This document shows, in pieces, positions 37,288-50,068 of a stretch of DNA of 64,000 nt. The stretch is from Trichoplax sp. H2 (taxonomy: Eukaryota > Placozoa > Uniplacotomia > Trichoplacea): NCBI GenBank assembly GCA_003344405.1, contig NOWV01000007.1, forward strand, positions 248,001 to 312,000. Reading direction: 5' to 3'. The notes beneath the pieces are model-generated. The model worked only from the letters and a program-made list of their open reading frames with translations, was not told the origin of the DNA and did no database searches. Both the position numbers and the translations under genes were made by a program. How positions within the stretch are numbered: position 1 is the stretch's first letter; every line of letters starts with the position of its first letter.

Positions 37288-38389
37288 ATGAGCGATCGAA
37301 TGGAAGAAAAAATTTTAAATAGGACGAAAGCTCCATCACTAAATCATGTGAAAAATTTAAATTGCTGGGGCTGGAAAATAAACGATTTATCCATCATGAG
37401 GCGGATGCCTAGTTTAAGAGTATTAAATTTAAGCGTAAATGACATTACTAGCTTACAACACTTACAAGATTGTCATCAACTAGTTGAATTATACCTACGA
37501 AGGAACAAAATACAAGATTTAGACGAGCTGCAATATCTAAAAAATTTAAAATATTTACGAGTCATTTGGCTTTCAAACAACCCTTGTGTAAATATCGATA
37601 ATTATCGTCAGAAAGTGAGTTTAATTTTACCGCAATTAGAAAAGCTCGATAATCAGAAAATCCCAAAAAGAGATGACTGGGAAGATAGTGATCATGAGTC
37701 AGAAGAAACTAATAACAAAACTACATCAAAAGGAAAGCATGCAAGTGGAAATCATGTAAGCCTCAGTACTGGAACAAATTTTAACTTGGATTTAAAATGA
37801 AATCCTTTAAATTGCTCATAACTGTAGTAAAAGAAAACGAATAATGGTGTAGCAACTTGTGATGTACTACGTTGTTCGTGTATATTAATCATTTGGTTTA
37901 CCTTTTTTACCTTACAGAAATCGAGAAGCAATCCCAAAACTGCCAAGCCTAGCCATTTCACTAGTAGTAAGTCTTCACGCTATCGATCAATAAATAAATT
38001 TACAGTATAATGCATGAAGGGCTTTTCTACTATTATCGAGCGCAGTAACGTAATTTAAGTTATGCTATACATGCTTTTAAGTCTACTATTCAAATTGTTT
38101 AACTTCAAAATACTAATAACACGCTACATGTAATGCTGTAATTTACGTGTAAAAATTAAGAACTTGCCATTCTTATCCTTCAGCAGGGAATTCGATCTCA
38201 AGTAGCAAGCACAGTCAAGATTCTACATCGGAAAGTAATATCTTAACTGCTGTACTTTGTTTATTAAAAGAACTTAATTCAGAAGACTTGGAAATGGTCA
38301 TACTAAAAGCTCAAGAACAAGTAGACAAGCAAGATTCTATAGAAACTCATGGATCAGATAACTTAGACACTATTGCTGAGATTGAGTGA
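37288..38389 (+). CDS. CFAP410: CFAP410 (C21orf2), leucine-rich-repeat ciliary protein
   Basis: Basal-body and cilium protein that binds NEK1 and is needed for ciliogenesis (family knowledge). Exons 37288-37755, 37918-37966 and 38187-38389 agree in phase; 239 residues (human 256). Seen: the N-terminal LNCWGWKINDLS, three leucine-rich repeats with LNLSVNDITSL and ELYLRRNKIQDL, the LRR cap IWLSNNPC, a Ser/Lys-rich low-complexity middle, and the conserved C-terminal helix NILTAVLCLLKELNSEDLE. Human equivalents are RKLNCWG, SELYLRRNRI and NVLTAILLLLREL. An AATAAA follows about 70 bp after the stop. Confidence 0.96.
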
Positions 38390-39238
38390 ATCAATATAAT
38401 GTTTACCAATATAGTATATTAAGCCTCTAATTAATTCTGTACAATACTATTTACAATAAATTAATTGATCTTAAATTATACAGCTATTAGTGTACTCAAC
38501 ACGAAGTACGCATATACATTTGCATTTATATTAGTTTCTATAAGAACTTAAAGCGTAGTAATTATTGTAATGACTCGATCCAGTTATGGCATAAGGAATT
38601 TGATTTGTACATAACTTTGTTAAGAATGTGCTATATTGTCTTAATAAGCTACCTTTATAATGGGTTAAGAAATAATACAGAAAACACAACACCAGTGACT
38701 AGAAATACATCACTATCGATTACTGTATTGAACATCAATTTCATACAATCAATTGCAGTCTTGTAATAAAGCTATGTCTACACTAAAAATCGCAGTCAAA
38801 TGCTCATGGCATAATTATTTAAAGAAGGGACTCAATTTATTAGTTTACAAGTTATAGATAACATGCTATCTTACAATAATATTTATGTAAGGCTTATCGC
38901 CTAATGATTTCAGAGTAAGGTAAAAGATCACAAGTTTAAAGACTAGAAATATAAAATAAATAAATATTCTGTAGACTGCGAAAATGGCAATTTCGTCGAA
39001 TAAACATCTCTTAGCTACATATATTGCCATAAAAACAAAAACTTTATAAGAAGTATTCATGAATTGATATAGAAAGAATTTGAGAATTAAAATTCATTTC
39101 ATGCTATAATATTTCTAATCTAATCGCATTATAAAATGTTCGAATAATTTCAAATGAAAGGGAAGCTAATGTTAGTCTAGGCAATAGATTAGCTATATAA
39201 CGATGGACAATCCTTTTAAAAATAATCCTCCATCACTT
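38390..39238. other. Intergenic, convergent CFAP410 and CEP63 3' ends
   Basis: AT-rich DNA with 3' UTRs expected at both ends. No exon or repeat family is visible. Confidence 0.6.
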
Positions 39239-42200
39239 TTAAGCTATATTACCACCGTAAAGCTTAATAGTTTTATCTATTTCAGATTTAAATTCTGAGA
39301 TATGATTGTTAAGAGCACGCTCAAGATCTTTACTGTGGTATTCTTCATTAGCTCTGTAATCGGTAGCAACAGATCCTCGAGATGATGGGCGATGAGCCAT
39401 CTAAACGCATTAAAAATATTACTTTAACAACTTATGTAACTGGATTTTACTAACTGTAGTATAGTACTACGAAGATTGAAATGGCGATTAAGTAGCAAAA
39501 TAAAAATCTGGAAGATAGAATGATAAAATATCGATAAATAACGTGTATTGAAGCCAACCTCATATTTATTTTCATTAATTTCTTGATCGTTAGTCGCAAT
39601 GTTCATCGATACATTAGTAGAATTATGTTGACTGACAAAACCTGCAGAGTAAGCACTTCTGTTAGCTTTTCCAAGTCGAAGCGGTGATGTACTAGATACT
39701 GAAGGGCTACTCATACTGTTAAGATTATTTTTGGTATTAACTGGGCTGGTTTTGACTAGAAATAAAAGGTGAAACATTGTTATTGCAAACACTTTATAAG
39801 ATTATCACTTACTTCAGCAATTATCCTTAAAATTAAATTCTTTAAAAGTATTTTGAGCCATACCCTTATAACTTACAAGTAGCTTTATTGTCATCCAAGA
39901 TACTAGTATTTTGTAAGGGCGATCTCAATGATTTCTGATCATAGTATTTTGCTTTCTGTTCATACTCGCTTATTGTATTATCTAAACGATTTTGAAGGTC
40001 ACTGATACGTTGTTCTGTATCTCTACTAAGCTGCACGATCCTATTAAATTATAGAGCACATAATGCTATTACTACTTATTTCAAAATTTTATTTAAAAAA
40101 TTGATAAAAGATCTAAATTTACTTTTCATCCTTTACAAGAGGCGTAGCCTTGAGAGCAACAGCACGGTCTGGGGAAAGAGAATAGCGTTCCAGCATCGAC
40201 TGATCTCCCCTCGATAAACCAAGCTTAAGAGATACCAAATCATTGTACAATTGTCGATTTTCCTCCTATTGAAGGTTATTATCAACTTACTGAATCTTTA
40301 TGAACATAGTTTGATTACCTAACTTTCAAATTTTTTGCATATTTACAGGTATGTAGTTGTTACCTGTAACCTAGCTATAGATGAAATATGCTCATTTCTC
40401 AAGGCAGACAGTTGCTTCTCAACTGCCTTTAATTCTTCAGAAGCTTGTATCTGCTGTTTACCAATTTGATTCTGTAACTTTCGATTGTCACGATGCAAGA
40501 TGTCATTTTGTGTATAGGCGTTCTGAATAATTGAGATTTCATAATTGGTTACACAATAATTTCTAACAGATACAGTAACAAAATTATGTCAAATTTTTAA
40601 ATCAAACCTTTAGTTCCGCTTCTAACTTATATTCTTGCATCTTAATATTCCTAAGGTCAGCTTCTAAATTCGAGGTTGTTTCGCCTTGTATAACTGCGGT
40701 GGCCTCCCTATTAATATAGGCACTTATTTAACTATTTATGCTATTGTCCTGGCTATTCTATAATGTTACTGTAATAGTTAGCTCTAAGACCTTTGGTGGA
40801 GTTTTGCTGTTAAATTAGACAATTCCTTTCGCATTCCTTCTTCTCGAGCTGCAGAAACCTCTTCCATGTTAGTTATTTTTTCTCTCAACTAAAAAAGTGA
40901 TTAAGTAAGTTATTGATCGTATTAGAGTATTGTAAGCCGATCGATCTAAACTTAACTATAAATTTAATAGAATCTTTCGGAGAATGATACATATTTATCT
41001 ATATCTAGATATTGGCATAACACATCAGCATTATGGATTTACCTTTGCATTTTCCGATAACATCTGCTTTAATTCTACTTCTTCAAGGCTTTTAACCGCT
41101 TCTTCCTGGTAATAAAATTCGTTAATATACGTGAATTATTTATTAATTATACCACCTATCTAACAGAGGTAGGATATTTTAATGTAAATTGCTAACAAGT
41201 TTTATGAGTAAATAGAGATACCGTAGTACCTTTTGAGAGAACAAAACTTTGGTACTGGCTAATTCTTTTCGGGTTGACTCCAATCTATCATTATGTTAAT
41301 AAGATCTATAGCCATGATAACATATCGATAGAATTACATCTTACAACTAAAAAAGTAACCTGTTTTGCAAAGCTTTAATCTCTTCTAATAAAGACTTTTC
41401 ATTTTGAATTCTAGATTCAACTTCAGCTTGAAAGCGTATTATTTCATTCCGTAGTTTCGCTACTAAAGTAGATTCCTTTTTTTCATTCGATTCTTGAAGG
41501 GAACTAACAGTATTACAAGTTTTAATGTATTGATATATCTGCCATTCTTACATATCATATTACAAGTTCAATGTACCTAATAAGATTGTCCTTTTGCCGA
41601 TTTTTATCTTCCAGTATAATTATAGCTTCAGATTGCTGTCGTCGCTCTAACTCTGCTTCCTAAATAAGTTTTATAAAATTTAAACTTAGGAATCGCTAAG
41701 AAATTGTAACCTTATAATCAAATTACAAACCCTAATAAGATCATTCTTCGATTGCAGTTCAATTCTTTGATGAGCAATATCATCCTCTCGTTCATGAACA
41801 ATATTGTTAGCACGACGTAATTTACTTTGCAAATCAGAAATTTCATTTGATTGCTCGCGATTACTGTTAAGCGCTTCATCCAATGATTCTTTAATACTAA
41901 ATATATAAAATAGAATAAATGGCACTTTACCGCTTATGAAAAGTATTCCGATTATCATGTAGCTGAATGATCTACTCGAAAACTTACTGTCGCATAGTAT
42001 CATCTTGTGTTTCGTATGATGACTTTAAGCGTAAAATCTATGGAACAGAATAACACCCGTTAGGAAGTATCCAATTTTTCAATTCTTATAAATAAGATAG
42101 TCAATAATTTAATATTTATGTCTAGGGGGTATTAGACAAGCTATTTCATAAAACGTCGATAAAATTACTCTATGTTCTAGTAGTACCGCTATACTATCTA

Positions 42201-43785
42201 CATAACTTGAAACTGAAAAGATATGAAACTTATCAATAGATTTTATGTCTACACATTATAAGCTTGAAAGTCATCCACTAACTTGAGACTCTTGTTGGGT
42301 AATTTCGGTCGTATATTTTTGATCCATGCTTTCAATTTGCTCTTGACGTTTAGCAAGCTGTGATTGCAATTCTAATATTTGCATCTAATAGTGCGATATG
42401 ACAAGCATTTATAAGTAATGAAGCATCGATTTATGATAGAATAATAACGACTGTAGCAAATAATGCAATTACTAAAACTCTTTTATATAAATACTTAAAA
42501 AATAAAATCACCTGCATTTGATCACACTTCTCCAAAGCTGCTTTCTTTTGTGATTCTATTAAAGTTGTCTTATCTTGATTATTGCGATACATCGTTTCCA
42601 AGTCCGTTGTTCTGCGCTGTGACTCCTATACACCGGTATTTAATAAAAAATAAGTAATTATATACATACCTTTAAAATCAGTAGTATTATAAATCATGAT
42701 TAAAAATAAATAACTAACGGCCATTCTTGCATTTAATTGTGTAATTTCAACAATTTTACTTTCTAATTCGAGAGACAGCTGAAAGAACAACATACACGTA
42801 TAGGCATATACTTAGGATAATTTCTTACATCAGCTTAAACTATAATTATTTAAATATCGCTTTGAATAAACTTTATATAATATATACTACTAAAAAAGAT
42901 CTCTATGGGATACCTGATCGCGTTGTTTTTCAACCTGTAATAGCTGTTTCGCATGTCTCTTTTGTAGTCTCTCGTAATCATTCTTAATATTAGTCAACTG
43001 TATAAAAATTGATCACCCGATGTATTAATATATTAATATATCTAAAATAGTAAAATAGTATTTCCATAACAGATCCCTTCGACGCAATTTAATCTCCAAA
43101 GGCATTAATTCGATAAGAGTAATTAATTGAGTTTTGTATATTCAGTAATTTTAGTTATATAATTAACCTCCATGCGTAAACTGGTAGATTGCTGTTCATA
43201 ATCAGAAACTAATCCCTCCTGAGATCGTTCCATATTTTGAACTTGTTGTCTTAGCTGCCCAATCTGGTTAAATTGTATATGTACTATCATTATTAAGTAC
43301 TTAAATTACACTATTAACCATTTAGACATAACTGGTTCTAGAATTCAACTATTTAAAAATCGTATAAACATCTAAATCGATAACAGTCTCACCTCCTGAT
43401 GACGTTGCTCTAGAGTCATAGTTTGCAATGTTAGTTCTCTATCACGTCGCTCTACTTGAGCTTGACAATTTTTTAACTTATTTTCCCAGTCTACTTGACT
43501 ACTTCTGATCATAATATCAATTTGCTTTAACAACTAGGATTGAATAGAATAAAGATTGTAAATTACTGTTCTCATAGGTCATGATATATACATATAACAA
43601 GGGTTACATAAGCTGATTATAATTATTAACAATATATTTGAGGCAAATTTACCGTCAACAAACTATAAAATAGCTTAAGTTTAAAAATTGAAGACGACTT
43701 TTTTTATACTTACTTCTTGTAGCTCATTTTCGCATGACGTTAAATGAAGTCTAAATAAAATAATTTTCTTTAATAACTTTATCAT
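39239..43785 (-). CDS. CEP63: CEP63/DEUP1 centriole-duplication coiled-coil protein
   Basis: Centrosomal scaffold that helps recruit CEP152 and start centriole duplication; the paralogue DEUP1 acts in deuterosomes. Twenty exons: 43714-43785, 43393-43533, 43168-43263, 42914-42997, 42719-42778, 42512-42625, 42283-42384, 41988-42037, 41731-41896, 41577-41659, 41360-41503, 41230-41284, 41043-41105, 40791-40888, 40608-40707, 40364-40522, 40123-40265, 39877-40040, 39559-39755, 39239-39400. About 750 residues (human CEP63 703). Diagnostic: LTSCENELQELLKQIDIM at the N-terminus, a long coiled coil including LQSKLRRANNIV, a Ser-rich segment, and the C-terminal DLERALNNHISEFKSEIDKT. The start is uncertain: an in-frame ATG lies 36 nt before a splice-like ATTTAG, so a separate first exon is possible. 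Confidence 0.92.
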
Positions 43786-46700
43786 CACATATTCAACGTT
43801 ATTTAGATAATTTATTTCTTCATTTTATATGATCAAATTTATAATTCTAAGAGCTATATTTTATCCCCTAAAAATAGGCGCAATTATTTTCGGCGATTGT
43901 GAAGTATTCTTGATTAATAATATCCGCTGCAAATAGTGTCTCAAGTTGCAATGGCCTATTTATAATATCTATAATAATACCTTATGCATCTGTAATATAC
44001 ACTCTCAAGAATCAAGTACTAATTTTATCCTTCTCATTCACTTAGAGTCCTACCATTTTAAACTTTATAAGAGATGTAGAAGACGTTTATAATGAGGCGT
44101 ACTGTATAGTTGCTTTATTTCTATTAATAATTTCGCACATTTTACTATATCAGTACAAATTGAATCTATTCATTCTATTGCGGATTACTGTATGAACAGA
44201 ATATGATATGGACAGCTTGTCAGTTTAGTAGAATAAAAGTAAGTTCATACGAGTATATGGAAATTACTGTTAATTAATACCATTTGACTAGGCTATAACT
44301 TTCTGAAAGATCATCATCATGATTTTATTCACTTTAATATCAGTAAATTGTACAGTACATCAATTTTCATAGTTACTAGTAAAGTACTAATCACTAAGGT
44401 CGCCAATCCACTGATTTAACACATTCTCAAATGAGACCCGGCGTAAGCTACATTGTCCAATAGCACTAGTAATAGTAGGATTCAGTTTTAATGTTATTGA
44501 ATTTTTGTTATTCACTGTTATTGATCTGTTAGCTATCTTTATAATTGGTATGATGTACGTTTTAATAAAGCGCAGTTTAATCACTTTAATGTCTATAGAA
44601 TCTAATATTACAATACTGAAATTACAAATATCATGCATCCTCCAAAGCTGATGAGATACAGTATATTTTGTATTGACGCTTGTTTACAACTACTGAATGC
44701 AGCTTAAACTATTCGATATAAATGACTTGGTTACGATCAAAAACGTTTCATGACGAAAGATAGAAGATACGAGTGCATGCAACCGCGAACGTGCAGAATA
44801 GCCTTACCGATCGCCTGCTTTTCGATAGAGGTTGGATAAAACATTGGAGTAGGAATGGCTACTATTAAGGTCCATCTTTTCTTAACAAGGTTAGCTGTAA
44901 TAGCGTCCAAAGTGAACTATGACGTACAATATTCAAGATGATTCCCCTAAAGTAGTAATTATCGGATAAGGGTTGCCTATAAATGGAACACTTTAGTAGT
45001 TAGTTGATTATTGCATTTCGTTGAATACTCCTTTGTAGTTCACCTATATTCGTCATACTGTTACTAGTAATCATTCAAATTTTATTCCATTCAACAGACA
45101 CTGTTTAATATACAATCCATTGGGTATAAGAAAGAGAGAAAAAGAGAGAAAAAAAATAGCTACTCCTTGTCATGTTTGTATACTAGCATTGTATCTTGAC
45201 TGGTATAATCGCCATTATAACTAATTGATAAATGATTACAAATTGATAATCGATGGAGACTGAGGCTTTCTGAAAGCAAATAATTGCAGTTATTTTCTCC
45301 TACCTTGTCGTCCCTTTGAGTTCAAAGGTACACAGTATACTATTGCAAATGATTTCTTACAAGATGATTTTAATCCTTGTCAATTGGCTCTCTGAATAGT
45401 TATTATTGTTGGAGATCTGGCCAACAGCGTCAACTATTGTAAGGAGGTTTTAAATTTGAAAATTGAATGTATGCAATCAGCGTCGGTTTGCTGGATTTGG
45501 CATAGTAACGTTTACACTGCAGTACCGTCAGTTGGTATTGTGGCAGGAGTACTGTAGATTGTAGACTGTACACTGTACACTGTACGGTACTGTACTGTAC
45601 TGTACACTTGCAGCAGTGAGTCGCAAAAATCAAATTTCAACTCCAGGGTTTTTTTCATACTAAAGCCTATCAACTACCTTGGTAATGAAGCCAAGAAACT
45701 ACTTTACTCGTCTATGGTGCAGTACGGGTTTTCTTACCTCTACCGTACTGTATGTCTGATCGGTAGAATTCCAAGCTATACTGTACAGTACAGTACAAAA
45801 AAAATGGAATGAAATCGATCTAGTATCGACTTTTTTATTCCATTTTTCAAAATCTGGAAAGAATTTCTACACAGTGCAATTTTTGACTTCTACTGTACAG
45901 TACAGTACTGTACTGTACTGTACAGTACAGTAACTGTAGCAAGGACTTTTATTGTATTGTACTGTAAGACTAATACTGTATGGCGTACAGTACAGTATAG
46001 TACTGTACAGTACTGTGATCAATTCTTACAGTACTGGACTGGAAACCCGTGCTAGTACTGTAGACTGTACACTGTACACTGTACCGTAACGCAGTGGCAG
46101 CTCGATGAAAGGACAAAGAAAAACGAAAGCTATTCTCGTCGCGAAACATTTCAAACTTGAAAATCATCAACACCAATCCACAAAATACGGCAACTATCCA
46201 TACCTAATACAAGCCGACTGGCCATTATATAAAAAATCATTGGAACATTGGATATTATAATAATGATACAGAAGCATGACGGTTAGGATTGAGAATGGAA
46301 ACTTGTAATTACAGTACACTGTTTCGATGGCAATACCGTCTAGCATAGTTGGATCATTCTCCTGAGTAAATAACATGATTTATAGATCGTAGTCAGTTGT
46401 TTCATTTCTAATGTTGATAAATCGAAACAGCCTGATTAAAATGAATCATGCAATGAATCCATTGCAATCTGTAAACGCGCTAATTTGCAGCAGAAATATT
46501 GAAATGAATTTCAACTACGGCAGTATAGTGCAGAGTATTCACAGGATTGTCATAAAGTGACCGTGGACAGAAATTCTACATAACGATATTTATTGATAAT
46601 ACTTACCGTCATCAACACTAAATTATTATATCATCAACCTAAAATAATAATAGAAGAATCTTATTATACAAGGTCATTTTGTGACAAGAATACTGGTACA

Positions 46701-48018
46701 TTGAAGTCACTGTCAAAATAATAATCGTAATTCTAATATTAACAACTACAGCTGATAATTTGATATCCAAATACCTTGGAAGCTAAACTTTTAACTGTAG
46801 GCTATCTCTACGGATATTTTAGTCAAAATTTCAACAACTTTTAGCCGATATCGCTAATATTGGAAGTACTACGGTGAGTTAGTTTACCAAGAGATCAATT
46901 TCACCTGCATCCTCTTTTCATGTTTCGTTAATGAGATATCCTTAATTCAGTATGCATTCTCTTCTATTCCAATGAGCAACACTGGATACTGTACAAGTGT
47001 ACATATAATATTGAGATCGGCTATACTGTGTATCCTTTAAATTAATTACATTATACACCATACTAATGCACGCAATCACCTCTTTTATGTTAGGGATTTA
47101 AGTATTTCACTCTTCAGTTAAACGGAAAAGAAGAATTGCTATGTTCTATATTAAACAGTCCTTCGGTATGCAATTGTTGTACTTATTTTACTAACATATA
47201 TAGTAAACATGGGTATTACATAATTAAAATGGATATTGTATAACAGATATCATAACTACACCGTATGTCAATGATGTTGGACTGAGCGTTAGTGTCTTAA
47301 CTGATAGATGCTGATGCATTTTTTTGGTTAAAAGTTATTCGTCTTAAAATTATAGTCTTAGCGCATATTAGTATGAACACTTTATGATATTAGCTCTCGT
47401 GAAGATGATAAATACTTTTAATGTAATGAAATCCTCTAATTGATAACCTAGAAAAATTATAATATCTTTGAAATGAATTGTTTTAAAATAATGAAAATTT
47501 ATTTAATACTTTGAAACTGGAAATTCCTCCGTTCATCTGCGTAGCAAATGGTGCAGACTGTCTGGAATAGATCTACGAAGTTATACTAATTATGCATACA
47601 AACTTATTTATTATTTGAATTAATATTCTTACGTTAAGATTTACAGCAATGAAAATGCTATTGGTTGGGATGATATATACGATACCAACAATATATCAAA
47701 GAAAAGGTCATTGAAATAACGTTTATCATGCACTACAACGCACCAAAATCAATTCATATATACATAGCAGCACTCAGCTTCTAATTACATTCTTAAATAT
47801 CAGTAGTGTATCGTAGACAACAAATTGCTAACAGTCTTGAATATTATTCTTTAAAATAATTCATAGGCGACCTCCGCTATTATCGCAGATGAGCCAAAGC
47901 AAGTAAGCACGAATAAGAATATAATTCGAGTATTTTGTAAGCTACTTCTATATGTACGTGTATGTAGAATCTAATCAACTAATATTGTAATGTATACATT
48001 ACTACGTCGTTATATTAC
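43786..48018. other. Repeat-rich intergenic region
   Basis: 4.2 kb with TACTGTAC arrays (45.5-46.1 kb), a purine-rich run near 45125-45160, and an 83-codon minus-strand open frame at 44387-44638 that starts with ATG and ends NQWIGDLSD. I do not recognise that frame. It could be a first exon of CEP63 only if much of it were intron, so I leave it as unsupported. The rest is AT-rich without exons I can justify. Confidence 0.5.
45535..46085. repeat. TACTGTAC array with inverted repeat
   Basis: Blocks of GTACTGTACAGTAC units lie at about 45535-45610, 45777-45800 and 45892-46085. Between them is an inverted repeat with arms AAAAATGGAAT and ATTCCATTTTT (about 45797-45848). This is the densest cluster in the window. 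Confidence 0.85.
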
Positions 48019-48893
48019 ATGTACTCTTGGAATCCATTTCAATCCGATATGGAATCGAACACACTTGTCAACGTTATACTTAGTTTATTAAAAGAATCTG
48101 GCGGTACTGGCTCTAGCTTGCCTCCAGCTAGCCCTCCGATATCTTGTATCAGTAATGTAAGTACTTATGTTGATTATTTATTAAATAAATAAAATAGGAG
48201 ATAAAATAAGTAAAGTTATAAAAATTCACTATTATTAAGTATGTAATATGAAAAAAATTTAATGTATTTATGATATAGGCTGATGAAACATTATTCCTGA
48301 TTGGTGCTTATCCGCTTTACGACCGGCCGTATGTTTGGATTCGAAACAATCATAGCCGCTTCATGGTAGATTCAGATTTAGAAAATGAAAAAACGAAGAG
48401 CAGCCCCTTACGATTAAAGTCATCACTTGAATGGGAAAAGAGAGGTTAAACATTATTACATTATATCCAAGCTGAACCGTTGATTTTACAGAATCATGCT
48501 AATGCTACATAACAACCGTGACACATGTACCATTTACGTATAACCGTAGATATTCGAATCTGGGATATAATAGCAGAACTTGTAACTATTTCATGCAGAC
48601 CGTCACCAAGGAATCCATTCGCTATCGATATAGATTATTATGATAATTCTCCACTTGTTGAGAGTACTTTGGCTACTGGATCTACTATTCGAATTTTACA
48701 GGAAATTGTTACTTCAAGTCACCCATACAATGACAAAGGTACCAATAACGACGCATTGTGTATAGAACTATCATGGTTACAATACTATGTACTCTTCTAC
48801 GTATATATCTTAGTGTGGGATGACTTACAGCAGCTGACCAAACGCCATTTCGAAGACTTGGAAGCAGTAGTTGGAAACTGGTATAGCAATTGA
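48019..48893 (+). CDS. Unidentified three-exon gene, ~207 residues
   Basis: Exons 48019-48156, 48279-48444 and 48574-48893 agree in phase. The protein starts MYSWNPFQSDMES, has a Ser/Pro-rich stretch, then a conserved-looking block with AYPLYDRPYVWIRNNHSRF and SSLEWEKR, an acidic segment, and a C-terminal aromatic region ELSWLQYYVLFYVYILVWDD followed by QQLTKRHFEDLEAVVGNW. The aromatic stretch could be a buried or membrane-associated helix. I recognise no family. Exon 3 could alternatively use another acceptor, and a GTACC near 48752 could be a donor. The ATG at 48019 has stops upstream in frame. Confidence 0.5.
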
Positions 48894-50068
48894 AACACTA
48901 ATCAGGTACAGTATTTTTGGAGTCATGCACTACTGGACCAAATCCAGAAGGTATCACACAATCGAATCTTCTCACAAGGAAATGAGTATATCAATGGTGA
49001 AGTTTCCGGCTATTAATTAGTTGATGATTTATTTATTTAATGTTGCATTACAGCAAAGTTATATCAGATTGTAGCCCTCTAATGTGAATGTATGATTTAA
49101 CTGTACAAAGTATATAAAATTTGAAATTTTACACAGTATATCATCCATCCACTACAGCATATCTCTACCGCTAGCCAACTAATGTAACGTTACGATGAAC
49201 ATATTTATGTCAAGTTTAGTTATCATGCGCGTATTGATTAACCACCGTCAAAATCAAATTCTTATCATCTTTGATCAATGTAATCATGACTAAACTACTT
49301 CTTTAATAAAGGTAATTATACCAATTGTTGACCTGTTAAAGCTAAATCTAAAAATGTAATTAGGAAATTTATCGACACTTTCGGCATATTGAAAATGTTG
49401 AAATCTGCAGACTAGTAAAGTGCGAAACTATATATTATGAATACTACGGTATATCTAATGTATAGTGTATACTGTATTACATTACATCAAGTACTATATC
49501 TAACGAATTCGAATTGCAAAGCCGTAACCTCAATCGAATACGAATATTGAATTATAATTATTCATCGTATGCAACATATAATAGTACAAGCGTGGTAACC
49601 TACCTGTACTGTATCTAATACAGTGCTCTGATTGTAAGCACCTTCACCAACTCTAGTTTTCGAATGAGTATAAGCTAGGTGAGAAGAACGTCCGCTGCAG
49701 TTTAAAGTCAACGGCAATATGCGTGTATGTCCCAGCGCTTTGCATAACAGAGAACCTTTTATTACTATCACAATGAAGTTATGCCATTGAATCCACATTT
49801 AACCATGTCATTTTACTCTTTTATTAATAGGATTAGCAAATCTCTTATGCATATGATTAAGTACATTAAGAAATATATCGCTACACGAGTACATCTTCGC
49901 CCGACTAGATCTTAGCATATAAATGCTATCCATTATAGCAATGCCAAAGATCAGAAAGAATTTTTTGAAACCGGGTACGTATTCAAGATTAGTTACTACA
50001 GCGAACAAGAAAGAAAGTAATTTAGTTATAGCCTCATAAATGCCACCTAAAAGATGTTGAAATCTTAC
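48894..50068. other. Intergenic and TPT1 3' region
   Basis: AT-rich DNA. From 49808 to 50068 the minus strand stays open in the TPT1 frame (see TPT1); 49562-49798 is a further open frame without family resemblance. I place the TPT1 last exon or 3' UTR somewhere here. Confidence 0.45.
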
